NCBI GenBank assembly: GCA_963795555.1
Contig: CAWCHZ010000002.1
Location: 1,674,001 to 1,738,000, forward strand
Source of the DNA: CAWCHZ01 sp963795555
Lineage (GTDB): Bacteria; Actinomycetota; Thermoleophilia; Solirubrobacterales; Solirubrobacteraceae
Reading direction: 5' to 3'
DNA length: 64,000 nt
Shown here piece after piece: positions 30,467 through 38,087 of the stretch. Below the pieces are notes generated by a model. It saw nothing but the letters and a program-made list of their open reading frames with translations, did no database searches and had not been told where the DNA came from. The position numbers were made by a program, and so were the translations under genes. Position 1 is the stretch's first letter, and every line of letters begins with the position of its first letter.

Positions 30467-32199
30467 CGCCGCGGCTGCGCTCCGACCGCTGGGCGGCCCC
30501 ACGCCAGGCGGCGATTCGTGCGCTGGCAGCGCGGGGCCGGCTGGCGCCCAGCGCTTGGCCCGGGGGGCGAGCCTGGCCGATCGCCGCGGCGCTCGCGGCG
30601 CTCTATCTGATCCTCGCGCCGACCGGTGGCGACCTGCCCGCGCACGCCTTCCGCGCATGGCTGTTCGCGCATTTTGGGTTGACCCCCTGGGACGACCAGT
30701 GGTATGGCGGTCATCACACCTTCGGCTACAGCCTGCTGTTTCCCCCGCTGGCCGCCTGGCTGGGCCCGCGGCTCGCCGGTGCCGTGGCGACGGTGGCGGG
30801 CGCGTGGCTGTTCGATCGCCTCGCGTTGCGCCATGCCCCGGCGACGGCGGCGCGCGAGCTCGGACGCCTCTGGTTCGGGCTCGCGATTGGCGTGACGCTG
30901 TTCACCGGCCGGCTGCCGTACCTGGCTGGCATGGCGGTCGCGCTGGCGGCGGTCGCGCTGCTGACGGCGCCGGGTCGGCGACGCGCAGCGGCGAGCGGCG
31001 CGGTGGTGCTGGCGATCATCTGCTCGCTGCTGAGCCCGGTCGCCGGCGCGTTCCTCGCGCTTGCCGGCGTCGCCTGGGCGCTCGCGCGGCGCGATCTCCG
31101 CGGCGGTGCCGTGGCCGCGGCCGCGCTTGTGCCGATCGCGTTGCTGGCGATCGCCTTCCCGGAAGGCGGCAGCGAGCCCTGGGCGGCGTCGTCGTTCTGG
31201 CCAACGCTGGGGCTCGCGCTGGCGGCGCTGGCGCTGCTGCCGCGCAGCCGCCGCACGCTGCGCGTCGGCGCGGCGCTCTACGCGCTCGCCAGCGTCGCCG
31301 CGTTCGCCTTCGCCACACCCCTGGGTGGCAATGCCGCGCGCCTGGCGCAGCTGCTCGGTGGCCCACTGCTGGCCTGTGCGCTGGCGGCCGGCAGCTCGCT
31401 GAGCGGCGACTCGCAGGGCGACAGCTCGTCGAGCGTGTCGGCCCGCCTGTCCGGGGCCCTGCTCAGGTCCAGGCAGCGCCTCGTGCTGCTCGCGCTTGCG
31501 CCGGCGCTGCTCTGGTGGCTGGTCGCGCCAATCGTCAGCGGCCTGCCGACCACCTGGGACAGCCCGGCGGCGCATGCCGCCTACTACCAGCCGTTGCTGC
31601 GCTTCCTGACCGCCGCGCGGGCGCGCGAGGGGCCGTTCCGGATCGAGATCCCGTTCACCGCCGGACACTGGGAGAGCTACTGGGTTGCCCGTGCGGTCCC
31701 GCTTGCACGCGGCTGGGAGCGTCAGCTCGACCGCCGCTACAACGGGCTCTTCTATGCGTCCGGCCTGACGGCGAGCGCCTACCGCAGCTGGCTCGACGAC
31801 GACGCCGTCCGCTATGTCGCGCTGCCCGACGCGCCGCTGGACTATTCGGCGCGCGCCGAGGCGCGACTGCTGCGAGCTGGCCTGCCCTATCTGCGCCTCG
31901 CCTGGCATGGCGCCCACTGGCGCGTGTGGCGCGTGCTGGGCGCCGCGGCGCTGCTCGTTGGCCCAGCACGGCTGGTCGCGCTCGGACCCGACACGATCAC
32001 GCTGCGGGCGCTGCGTCCCGCAACGGCGCAGCTGCGCGTGCGCTTCACTCCATACTGGGCGTTGGCGCAGGGCCACGGTTGCGTTTCGCGCGCCCCGGGC
32101 GGCTGGACGGTGGTGCGCGCCGACCAGGCCGGCGAGTTGCGCCTCGTCGTGCGCTTTGCGCTCGGACGGATCGGGGCGCAGGCACCGCGCTGCCGCTAG
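30463..32199 (+). CDS. Polytopic membrane protein, GT-C-glycosyltransferase-like
   Basis: A protein of about 578 residues with eight to ten membrane helices in the first two thirds and a soluble C-terminal part. The first periplasmic loop reads GGDLPAHAFRAWLF, then WDDQWYGGHHTFGYSLLFPPL, a pattern typical of GT-C-like membrane proteins (the PTPS-related domain family), where acidic residues in this loop serve catalysis. There is no in-frame ATG, GTG or TTG between the CAP stop and the first helix. The likeliest start is CTG 30463, which shares CTGA with the CAP stop, but this is uncertain. Downstream are PAP2 and inositol-lipid genes, so a role in envelope glycolipids is plausible but unproven. 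Confidence 0.65.
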   Translation: MTPRLRSDRWAAPRQAAIRALAARGRLAPSAWPGGRAWPIAAALAALYLILAPTGGDLPAHAFRAWLFAHFGLTPWDDQWYGGHHTFGYSLLFPPLAAWLGPRLAGAVATVAGAWLFDRLALRHAPATAARELGRLWFGLAIGVTLFTGRLPYLAGMAVALAAVALLTAPGRRRAAASGAVVLAIICSLLSPVAGAFLALAGVAWALARRDLRGGAVAAAALVPIALLAIAFPEGGSEPWAASSFWPTLGLALAALALLPRSRRTLRVGAALYALASVAAFAFATPLGGNAARLAQLLGGPLLACALAAGSSLSGDSQGDSSSSVSARLSGALLRSRQRLVLLALAPALLWWLVAPIVSGLPTTWDSPAAHAAYYQPLLRFLTAARAREGPFRIEIPFTAGHWESYWVARAVPLARGWERQLDRRYNGLFYASGLTASAYRSWLDDDAVRYVALPDAPLDYSARAEARLLRAGLPYLRLAWHGAHWRVWRVLGAAALLVGPARLVALGPDTITLRALRPATAQLRVRFTPYWALAQGHGCVSRAPGGWTVVRADQAGELRLVVRFALGRIGAQAPRCR

Positions 32200-32202
32200 G
32201 AT
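32197..32202 (+). promoter_or_regulatory. -10 element of the PAP2 gene
   Basis: TAGGAT, whose TAG is also the stop codon of the preceding membrane-protein gene, ten bases before ATG 32213. The spacing and following GGCCGGCC match the M3-peptidase gene start at 41979. Confidence 0.4.
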
Positions 32203-32212
32203 GGGCCGGCCG

Positions 32213-33019
32213 ATGCCCGCTCGCTCCTGGACCATCAGGCGGCAGGACAGCGCGCGCAGCTGGTCGGATCTCGTGCGCCAGGTCCTGCTGTTCGCGCTCG
32301 CCTATCTCGGCTATCGCTTCGTGCGTGGCCTGGTGGAGGGGCGCATCAACGCCGCCTTTGCACACGCGCGCGCGATCATCGACTTCGAGCGCAGCATGCA
32401 CATCTTCGTTGAGCCAGCCGTGCAAGGGTGGACGACGAGCCGCCACTGGCTGATCGACCTCGCCAGCTGGATGTACGTCAACACGCACTTCACGATCACG
32501 CTCGTCGTGCTCGTGTTCATCTACTTCCTGCGCAACCGCTCGTTCTACTTCGTGCGCAACATGCTGCTGGTGGCAATGGCGATCGCGCTGATCGGCTATG
32601 TGATCTACCCGACCGCCCCACCGCGACTGATGCCCGAGTGGGGCTTCACCGACTCGGTCGCCAACCTCACCGGCGCGTCGCCGGACTCGAGCACCGTCAG
32701 CGCGCTGTTCAACCCCTTCGCGGCGGTACCCTCGATGCACGTGGCCTTCGCGCTGCTGCTCGGCTGGTCGATGAGTCGGCTCGTGCGCCTCCGCGCGCTC
32801 AAGCTGCTCTGGGCGCTGTACCCGGTGTTCGTGACATGGGTCGTGGTCGCCACCGCCAACCACTACTGGACCGACGCGGCGCTTGGCGCGCTGACGGCAG
32901 CGCTGTCGGCGCTGATTGCTCAGCGGCTGGCGCGGGTGCGTCCCGATGCGTGGGCCTTCAGACCCGAGCTGGACTCGCCAAGCGCTGGCGGTGGTCGCAC
33001 GATCGGGCAGCTCGCATGA
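32213..33019 (+). CDS. PAP2-superfamily membrane phosphatase/phosphotransferase
   Basis: A 268-residue integral membrane enzyme with about five or six helices. The active-site motifs are present: AVPSMHVAFALLLGWS (motif 2 His) and VATANHYWTDAALGALTAAL (motif 3 His and Asp). A short motif PTAPPRLMPEWGF before them is characteristic of the inositol-phosphorylceramide-synthase-like PAP2 subgroup. It should remove or transfer a phosphate on a lipid, at the outer face. The gene is linked through a 14-codon frame to a CDP-alcohol phosphotransferase and then ino1, so its lipid substrate may be phosphatidylinositol phosphate (inference). ATG 32201 is an alternative start. Confidence 0.88.
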   Translation: MPARSWTIRRQDSARSWSDLVRQVLLFALAYLGYRFVRGLVEGRINAAFAHARAIIDFERSMHIFVEPAVQGWTTSRHWLIDLASWMYVNTHFTITLVVLVFIYFLRNRSFYFVRNMLLVAMAIALIGYVIYPTAPPRLMPEWGFTDSVANLTGASPDSSTVSALFNPFAAVPSMHVAFALLLGWSMSRLVRLRALKLLWALYPVFVTWVVVATANHYWTDAALGALTAALSALIAQRLARVRPDAWAFRPELDSPSAGGGRTIGQLA

Positions 33020-33060
33020 GCCCCCGGGCGCGCCCGCGGACATCGCCAAGGCCCCGCTGA
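33016..33060 (+). CDS. Bridging mini open frame
   Basis: A 14-codon frame (MSPRARPRTSPRPR) whose ATG overlaps the PAP2 stop (ATGA) and whose TGA overlaps the next gene's ATG (TGATG). It would carry ribosomes from one gene to the next across a 40-base gap. It may have no function as a peptide. Confidence 0.4.
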   Translation: MSPRARPRTSPRPR

Positions 33061-33725
33061 TGGCCCTGCCAAGCTCCCCGGTCCCGACCCCGCCGCGATC
33101 GCGCCCCGCGCGGCGCAACGGCCGCGCACCCGGCACGCAGGATCTCTCGACGCTGATGCGCAATCGCCTGATCGAGTCGCGGCTGACGCCCAACGCGATC
33201 TCGCTGACCGGCTTCGTCGGCAACGTCGCCGCGGCCGTGCTGGTCTGGGAGCGCTACTTCTTCCTCGCCGGCATCGCGTTCGTGCTCGGCTCGATCTGCG
33301 ACACCCTCGATGGCCGCTACTCGCGGATGTCGGGCAAGGGCACCCCGTTTGGCGCGTTCCTGGACTCGACGCTCGACCGCCTGGAGGAGGGCATCGTGCT
33401 CGCCGCGGTGGCCGCCTACTTCGCGACACGCTCCAAGGAGGTCGCCGTCGCCGCCGTCGTGCTTGCGGTGCTGGCCTCGCTGATGGTCTCCTACACGCGC
33501 GCCCGCGCCGAGGCGCTGGGCGTGGAGTGCAAGGTCGGGATAGCGACGCGTCCGGTGCGCGTCGTGATCATCTCGGCGGGGCTGCTGTTCGCCAAGGGGG
33601 CGTCGCTCGCGCACTTCGAGCTGCTCGCCCCGGCGGTATACGTGCTCGCGGCGCTCGCCCTTGTCACCATGATTCAGCGCATACTTCACGTCCGGCGTGC
33701 GCTCAACGCCGCCGCGACGCCCTGA
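33060..33725 (+). CDS. CDP-alcohol phosphotransferase, probably phosphatidylinositol-phosphate synthase
   Basis: A 221-residue membrane enzyme with about six helices that would join CDP-diacylglycerol to inositol-1-phosphate. The family motif D-x2-DG-x2-AR-x8-G-x3-D-x3-D is read as CDTLDGRYSR followed by GAFLDSTLDR, complete except that Ser replaces the usual Ala. An N-terminal Pro/Arg-rich tail precedes RNRLIESRLTPNAISLTGF, the typical start. It lies 64 bases before ino1, which makes inositol phosphate as head group more likely than glycerol phosphate. ATG 33060 overlaps the TGA of a mini frame. Confidence 0.85.
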   Translation: MALPSSPVPTPPRSRPARRNGRAPGTQDLSTLMRNRLIESRLTPNAISLTGFVGNVAAAVLVWERYFFLAGIAFVLGSICDTLDGRYSRMSGKGTPFGAFLDSTLDRLEEGIVLAAVAAYFATRSKEVAVAAVVLAVLASLMVSYTRARAEALGVECKVGIATRPVRVVIISAGLLFAKGASLAHFELLAPAVYVLAALALVTMIQRILHVRRALNAAATP

Positions 33726-33789
33726 CCCCTCGATCGCCCCGGCCGGGCGCACCGGCTGACCGATCTCGTTTCCAGGAGGAAGCGCTTCC

Positions 33790-34971
33790 TTGAGCCAGAC
33801 GAACGGACCCGCAAGCAACGGCGCAGCTCGCTACCAGGCGGACAAGGTGCGCGTCGCGATCATCGGTGTCGGCAACTGCGCGTCGTCGTTCGTGCAGGGC
33901 GTCCACCATTACCGCGACGCCGACCCCAGCCATGAGGTCCCCGGGCTGATGCACGTCGATCTCGGCGGCTACCACGTCCGCGACATCGAGTTCAGCGCGG
34001 CGTTCGACATCGACGCCGACAAGGTCGGCAAGGACCTGTCGGAGGCGATCTTCGCCGGCCAGAACAACACGTTGAAGTTCTGCGAGGTCCCGCGCCTGGA
34101 TGTCCCGGTCGCGCGCGGGATGACCCATGACGGGCTCGGCAAGTACCTCTCGCAGCGCATCACCAAGGCCCCCGGCAAGACCGCCGACATCGCCGGCATC
34201 CTGTCCGAGACGCACACCGACGTGGTTGTCTCCTACCTGCCGGTCGGCTCCGAGCAGGCAACCAAGTGGTATGTCGAGCAGATCCTCGACGCGGGCTGTG
34301 GCTTCGTGAACTGCATCCCGGTGTTCATCGCGCGCGAGGAGTACTGGAACGACCGCTTCCGCCAGGCGGGGCTGCCGATCGTCGGCGACGACATCAAATC
34401 TCAGGTCGGCGCGACGATCGTCCACCGCGCGCTCGCGCGCCTGTTCGGCGAACGCGGGGTGAAGGTCGTGCGCACCTCGCAGCTCAACGTTGGCGGCAAC
34501 ATGGACTTCTTCAACATGCTCGAGCGCGAGCGCCTGGAGTCGAAGAAGATCTCCAAGACCAACGCCGTCACCAGCATCATGCAGGAGCAGCTGCCACCCG
34601 AGGACGTCCATGTCGGCCCTTCCGACTATGTGCCGTGGCTGACGGATCGCAAGTGGGCGCACATCCGCGTCGAGGGCGAGGCGTTCGGCGGCGTACCGCT
34701 CAATCTCGAGCTCAAGCTCGAGGTCTGGGACTCGCCGAACTCGGCGGGGATCGTCATCGACGCGGTTCGCTGCTGCAAGCTGGCGCTCAACCGCGGTGTC
34801 GCGGGCCAGCTCGACGGCCCCAGCTCCTACCTGATGAAGTCGCCGATGCACCAGCGGCCCGACCACGAGGCGCGCGAGCTGACGGAGGCGTTCATCCGTG
34901 AGCACGCGCGCGGGGCGGCGCCCAGCGGTGGCGTGGCCGAGCAGCAGACCACCGAACGCGCAAGCAGCTGA
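33790..34971 (+). CDS. ino1: Inositol-3-phosphate synthase
   Basis: A 393-residue NAD-dependent enzyme that turns glucose-6-phosphate into inositol-3-phosphate, the precursor for phosphatidylinositol and mycothiol. The NAD loop VAIIGVGNCASSFVQGV is at about residue 22; the conserved catalytic regions are QVGATIVHRALARLF, TSQLNVGGNMDFFNM, and SKKISKTNAV with its Lys residues, as in actinobacterial and archaeal forms. It starts with TTG 33790 behind an excellent Shine-Dalgarno (CCAGGAGGAAG). A disordered C-terminal tail ends the protein. It heads toward the GT-PHP fusion gene. Confidence 0.95.
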   Translation: MSQTNGPASNGAARYQADKVRVAIIGVGNCASSFVQGVHHYRDADPSHEVPGLMHVDLGGYHVRDIEFSAAFDIDADKVGKDLSEAIFAGQNNTLKFCEVPRLDVPVARGMTHDGLGKYLSQRITKAPGKTADIAGILSETHTDVVVSYLPVGSEQATKWYVEQILDAGCGFVNCIPVFIAREEYWNDRFRQAGLPIVGDDIKSQVGATIVHRALARLFGERGVKVVRTSQLNVGGNMDFFNMLERERLESKKISKTNAVTSIMQEQLPPEDVHVGPSDYVPWLTDRKWAHIRVEGEAFGGVPLNLELKLEVWDSPNSAGIVIDAVRCCKLALNRGVAGQLDGPSSYLMKSPMHQRPDHEARELTEAFIREHARGAAPSGGVAEQQTTERASS

Positions 34972-35006
34972 GGCGAGGGCCCGCTCGATCGACGGCAGCC
35001 GCTGAG

Positions 35007-35012
35007 TAGGCT
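35007..35012 (+). promoter_or_regulatory. -10 element of the GT-PHP gene
   Basis: TAGGCT, six bases before GTG 35019, with no Shine-Dalgarno sequence; an apparently leaderless start. Confidence 0.45.
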
Positions 35013-35018
35013 GCAGCG

Positions 35019-37013
35019 GTGAGCGAGCAGCTGTCGATTGCGCAGGTCAGCCCACGCACCTGGGAGAGCGCCGACGACGTCACCGCGTTCGTGCGTGAGC
35101 TCTCGCACGAGCTCGCGCGGCGCGGCCATCGGGTGCTGATCCTCACGCCGTCGGGCTCCGAGGAGCTCGTGCGCGAGTCGCGCGAGCTGATCCGCAGCGC
35201 CCGCGCGGCGCCATCGCTGCTGCTCGACGGCGACGGTCCGCGCGTGCTGGCGGTGGGCGACGTGCTGCCGCTCGCGCAGCGGCGCGCGACCACCTTCGCC
35301 CTGCCGATCGACGTCGCCCACTCGATCGAGCAGACGCTCGCGAGCACCCCCCTGGATCTCGTGCACGTCCACGAGCCGTTTCCGCCGAGCGCCGCCAGCG
35401 CCGCGCTGCGCCACTCGCGCGCGCTGAACGTCGGCTCCTTCCACAGCGCCGTTGAGCGCACGCTCTCGACGCAGGTCGCGCGCCGCTTCGTCGAAACCTT
35501 CTTCGGGCGCCTCGACGCGCGCACGGCGAGCTATGCCGCGATCGCCGACGTGATGCGACGTCACTTCCCTGCCGACTACCGTGTGATCCCACCGGGCACG
35601 CCTGGTGGGATCACGGACACGCCCGGTCGGAACACCGCTGCGCCCCCGGCCCGTGGCCCCGAAGGCGAGCATGACAGGACGGCCGACCACGGCCCGAGCG
35701 AGGATCACGCTGGCGCCGCCGCGCACGACGGGCCGACGATCCTCTTCATCGACGCCGAGGAGCGTCCGGCGCTGCGGCTGTTCCTGCGCTCGTTGCGGCG
35801 CCTGCCCGCCGACGCGCCCTGGCGGGCGATCGTCTGGACGCCGGAGGGTCGCGAGGAGCCCGCGCTGCTGCGCGAGGCTCTGCGCGATCGCATCGAGCTG
35901 AGCGGCGCGGCGCACGAATCCGAGCAGTCGGCGCTGGCGCGCGCCGACATCCTGGTGGCCGCCTCCCACGGCAGCGGTCCCGCGCCCGGGGTGCTGCTGC
36001 GGGCCCTTGCCGCGGGCGTCGTTCCGATCGCCTCGGGGCTGCGGATCTACGACGAGATCCTGCATGACGGAACGCTCGGCCTGCTCTTCGAGCCGCGCGA
36101 TGCCGGCCTGCTCGCCGCACAGCTTGCGCGGCTGATCGCCGATCCCTTCGCGCTCGGCGAGCTGCGCCGGCGCGGAGAGGCCAACCGCGAGCTGTTGCGT
36201 TGGGGCCGGGTCGCCGACGAGTTCGAGGAGGTCTACAGGCAGCTCGCCCGCCGGCGGCACGACCCACGCGGGCGTGCGGCGATCGCGCGCCGGCTCGACG
36301 GGCGGCCAACCATCGATGTCGATCTGCACATGCACACCGATCACTCGCCGGACTGCGCGACGCCGGTGGAGGCGCTGCTGGCGACGGCGCGCGAGCGTGG
36401 CCTGGGCGCGATCGCCGTGACGGATCACAACGAGATCTCGGGCGCCTTGGAGGCGCGCGAGAAGGCCGACGGGATCAAGGTGATCGTCGCTGAGGAGGTC
36501 AAGACCGCGCATCAGGGTGAGGTCATCGGGCTGTTCATCGAGCGGCGCATCCCGCGCGGGATGTCGCTGCGCGAGACCATCGACGAGATCCATCGCCAGG
36601 GCGGGATCGCCTACGTGCCGCATCCCTTCGATCGCCTTCATGCCGTGCCCGACTACGAGCATCTGCTCGACGTGATCGACGTGATCGACGTGATCGAGGT
36701 CTTCAATCCGCGCGTCGCGATCCCCGCCTTCAACGAAGAGGCGCTGCGCTTCGCGGCCAAGTATCGGATCATCGCGGGCGCCGGCTCGGATGCCCACGTG
36801 ACGCAGGGCCTGGGGTCGGTGCGGATCCGGATGCGCGACTTCGACGGACCCGCGGAGTTCCTCGAGTCGCTGCGCGCCGCGGACATCGTCCGCAAGCCGA
36901 CCAGCCTGCTCTACGTCCAGGCGCTGAAGTTCCTGCAGACCAAGGCGACGCCCGCTCCTGCACGACGCGCTGCACGTGCGCGGCGGCTGCGGCGCGCTGT
37001 GCGCCGGACGTGA
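35019..37013 (+). CDS. Fusion of a degenerate PimA-like glycosyltransferase (GT4) with a PHP phosphoesterase
   Basis: A 664-residue two-part protein. Residues 1-425 follow a GT-B glycosyltransferase: the N-terminal half has VSPRTWESADDVTAFVRELS, LDLVHVHEPFPPS and GSFHSAVERTL, lined up with PimA-type mannosyltransferases. In the second half the nucleotide-sugar residues look lost: the GR-x-x-x-x-K element reads IDAEERPALRLF and the E-x7-E motif reads GPAPGVLLRALAAG. Residues 430-645 are a PHP metal phosphoesterase with DLHMHTDHSPD, AVTDHNEISG, AEEVKTAHQGEVIG, YVPHPFDR and AGSDAHVTQG, apparently intact. A Gly/Pro-rich insert splits the GT halves. GTG 35019 follows ino1 by 47 bases. Confidence 0.8.
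   Translation: MSEQLSIAQVSPRTWESADDVTAFVRELSHELARRGHRVLILTPSGSEELVRESRELIRSARAAPSLLLDGDGPRVLAVGDVLPLAQRRATTFALPIDVAHSIEQTLASTPLDLVHVHEPFPPSAASAALRHSRALNVGSFHSAVERTLSTQVARRFVETFFGRLDARTASYAAIADVMRRHFPADYRVIPPGTPGGITDTPGRNTAAPPARGPEGEHDRTADHGPSEDHAGAAAHDGPTILFIDAEERPALRLFLRSLRRLPADAPWRAIVWTPEGREEPALLREALRDRIELSGAAHESEQSALARADILVAASHGSGPAPGVLLRALAAGVVPIASGLRIYDEILHDGTLGLLFEPRDAGLLAAQLARLIADPFALGELRRRGEANRELLRWGRVADEFEEVYRQLARRRHDPRGRAAIARRLDGRPTIDVDLHMHTDHSPDCATPVEALLATARERGLGAIAVTDHNEISGALEAREKADGIKVIVAEEVKTAHQGEVIGLFIERRIPRGMSLRETIDEIHRQGGIAYVPHPFDRLHAVPDYEHLLDVIDVIDVIEVFNPRVAIPAFNEEALRFAAKYRIIAGAGSDAHVTQGLGSVRIRMRDFDGPAEFLESLRAADIVRKPTSLLYVQALKFLQTKATPAPARRAARARRLRRAVRRT
36669..36695 (+). repeat. 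9-bp tandem repeat (three units) inside the PHP domain
   Basis: GACGTGATC three times in frame gives DVIDVIDVI where relatives have a single DVID-type strand before the conserved EVFN. It is an in-frame expansion. Confidence 0.8.
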
Positions 37014-37102
37014 GACGCCTGCCCGATCGCGCTGCGCCGGAAGCGCAAATCGTGATGCATCGGCAAGGACAAGGACCGGAGCCGTCAAAAGTCGGGGGAC
37101 CG

Positions 37103-37708
37103 ATGCCCGCGACCGACGATGAGATACGGGAGAAGTACCTCGAGCGCGCGATTCGCGAGCTCAACGCCTTCGGTCGCGAGCTGCAGAGCTGCGAGCTCTG
37201 CCCGCGCGGCAACCTGATGCCCGTGCTGGGCTCGGGGCATCCCCAGGCGGATGTCCTCCTGCTCAAGTACGCCGCGCGGCCGGCCGAGGTCGAGGAGGGG
37301 GTCGCCTTCTACGGGCGCTCGGGGAGCGCGTTGATGAAGTCCTTCAAGCGGCTCAACATCGATCCGCTCGCCGTCTACGGGACGCTGTGCGTCAAGTGCC
37401 CGGTCTCCGATCCCTCGCTCGCCGACCCGGGCTGCGTCGCGCGCCTGATCGAGGAGCTGGCGATCGTCCAACCCAAGATCGTCGTCGTGATGGGCACCGA
37501 CGCGCTGGCGGCGCTCAACGACCTGGCAGTGCCACTCGCCCGCCCGATCGAGGCGATGGAGGGCCTCGTGCAGCGCTTCACGCCTTCGATCGACGCCCTG
37601 TTCGTGCCGAACATCGACGAGGCGCTGGACGAGGAGTCGAGCAAGCGCGCGTTCTGGAGCGCCTTCCGCGCGCTTGGCGAGTGGTACGCCGCGCTGCCGC
37701 CTTACTGA
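37103..37708 (+). CDS. Uracil-DNA glycosylase-superfamily protein with altered active site
   Basis: A 201-residue protein with the layout of family 4 [4Fe-4S] uracil-DNA glycosylases: SCELCPRGNLMPVLGSGHP at about 32, GVAFYGRSGSALMKSF, TLCVKCPVSDPS and VQPKIVVVMGTDAL. Four cysteines that could hold the cluster are present. But the catalytic GEAPG motif is replaced by LKYAARP, and I cannot find the C-terminal HPS-type motif; the end reads NIDEALDEESSKRAF. It may be inactive on uracil or have another role. ATG 37103 follows GTCGGGGGACC. It lies 89 bases after the fusion gene. Confidence 0.7.
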   Translation: MPATDDEIREKYLERAIRELNAFGRELQSCELCPRGNLMPVLGSGHPQADVLLLKYAARPAEVEEGVAFYGRSGSALMKSFKRLNIDPLAVYGTLCVKCPVSDPSLADPGCVARLIEELAIVQPKIVVVMGTDALAALNDLAVPLARPIEAMEGLVQRFTPSIDALFVPNIDEALDEESSKRAFWSAFRALGEWYAALPPY

Positions 37709-37710
37709 GC

Positions 37711-37746
37711 CGGCCGCTGGTCCCCCGACATCGGCCACTGGTCCAC
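37711..37746 (+). repeat. Imperfect 21-bp direct repeat after the UDG-like gene
   Basis: CGGCCGCTGGTCCCC at 37711 and CGGCCACTGGTCCAC at 37732 (13 of 15 identical) directly after the stop codon. Confidence 0.45.
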
Positions 37747-37829
37747 GAGCAGCGCCGCCAGGCGGACTGCGACCGCCGGAGGACGAACGAGCACGGCTGG
37801 CCGCGGTGTTATGCCCTCCGCGCGCCGGG

Positions 37830-37835
37830 TACACT
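37830..37835 (+). promoter_or_regulatory. -10 element of the small zinc-ribbon gene
   Basis: TACACT, nine bases before ATG 37845; no Shine-Dalgarno sequence. Confidence 0.45.
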
Positions 37836-37844
37836 CGCCGAGCC

Positions 37845-38024
37845 ATGGACCTCGAGGAGCACACGCTGGAATCGGCGGGCGAGCGCTGCGAGGAGTGCGG
37901 CGCCCGGCTGACCGACGAGGAGCTGGCCGCCGTGCTCGAGTCCGGTGGGCCGACGCTCTGCGCCGTCCACGCCGCGGAGATCCTTCCCGTCAGCGAGGAC
38001 GAGGATTTCGACGAGCTTGCCTAG
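37845..38024 (+). CDS. Small acidic protein with a possible zinc-binding knuckle
   Basis: A 59-residue protein of unknown function. It has a CEECGAR knuckle at about residues 15-21 and a second Cys and His in TLCAVHAAE, giving C-x2-C-x23-C-x2-H, which could bind zinc. The rest is very acidic, ending SEDEDFDELA. Its stop codon lies at the edge of a duplicated copy of the facing gene's 3' end, so its last residues may have been shaped by that duplication. The clear -10 box and codon use support a real gene. Confidence 0.65.
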   Translation: MDLEEHTLESAGERCEECGARLTDEELAAVLESGGPTLCAVHAAEILPVSEDEDFDELA

Positions 38025-38087
38025 CCGCTGAGCAGCACGATCTTGCCGAGCTGGGCTAGCGGCTGAGCAGCACGATCTTGCCGAGCT
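38021..38087 (-). repeat. 35-bp direct repeat of the quinone reductase 3' end
   Basis: A 32-base segment at 38056-38087, holding the reductase stop and last codons, recurs at 38021-38052 with one mismatch near its edge. The extra copy lies between the stop and the converging small gene. Confidence 0.85.

Noticed and set aside
31814..32200. 5' extension of the PAP2 frame
   Set aside because: It overlaps the 3' part of the membrane protein gene and looks like an out-of-frame reading.
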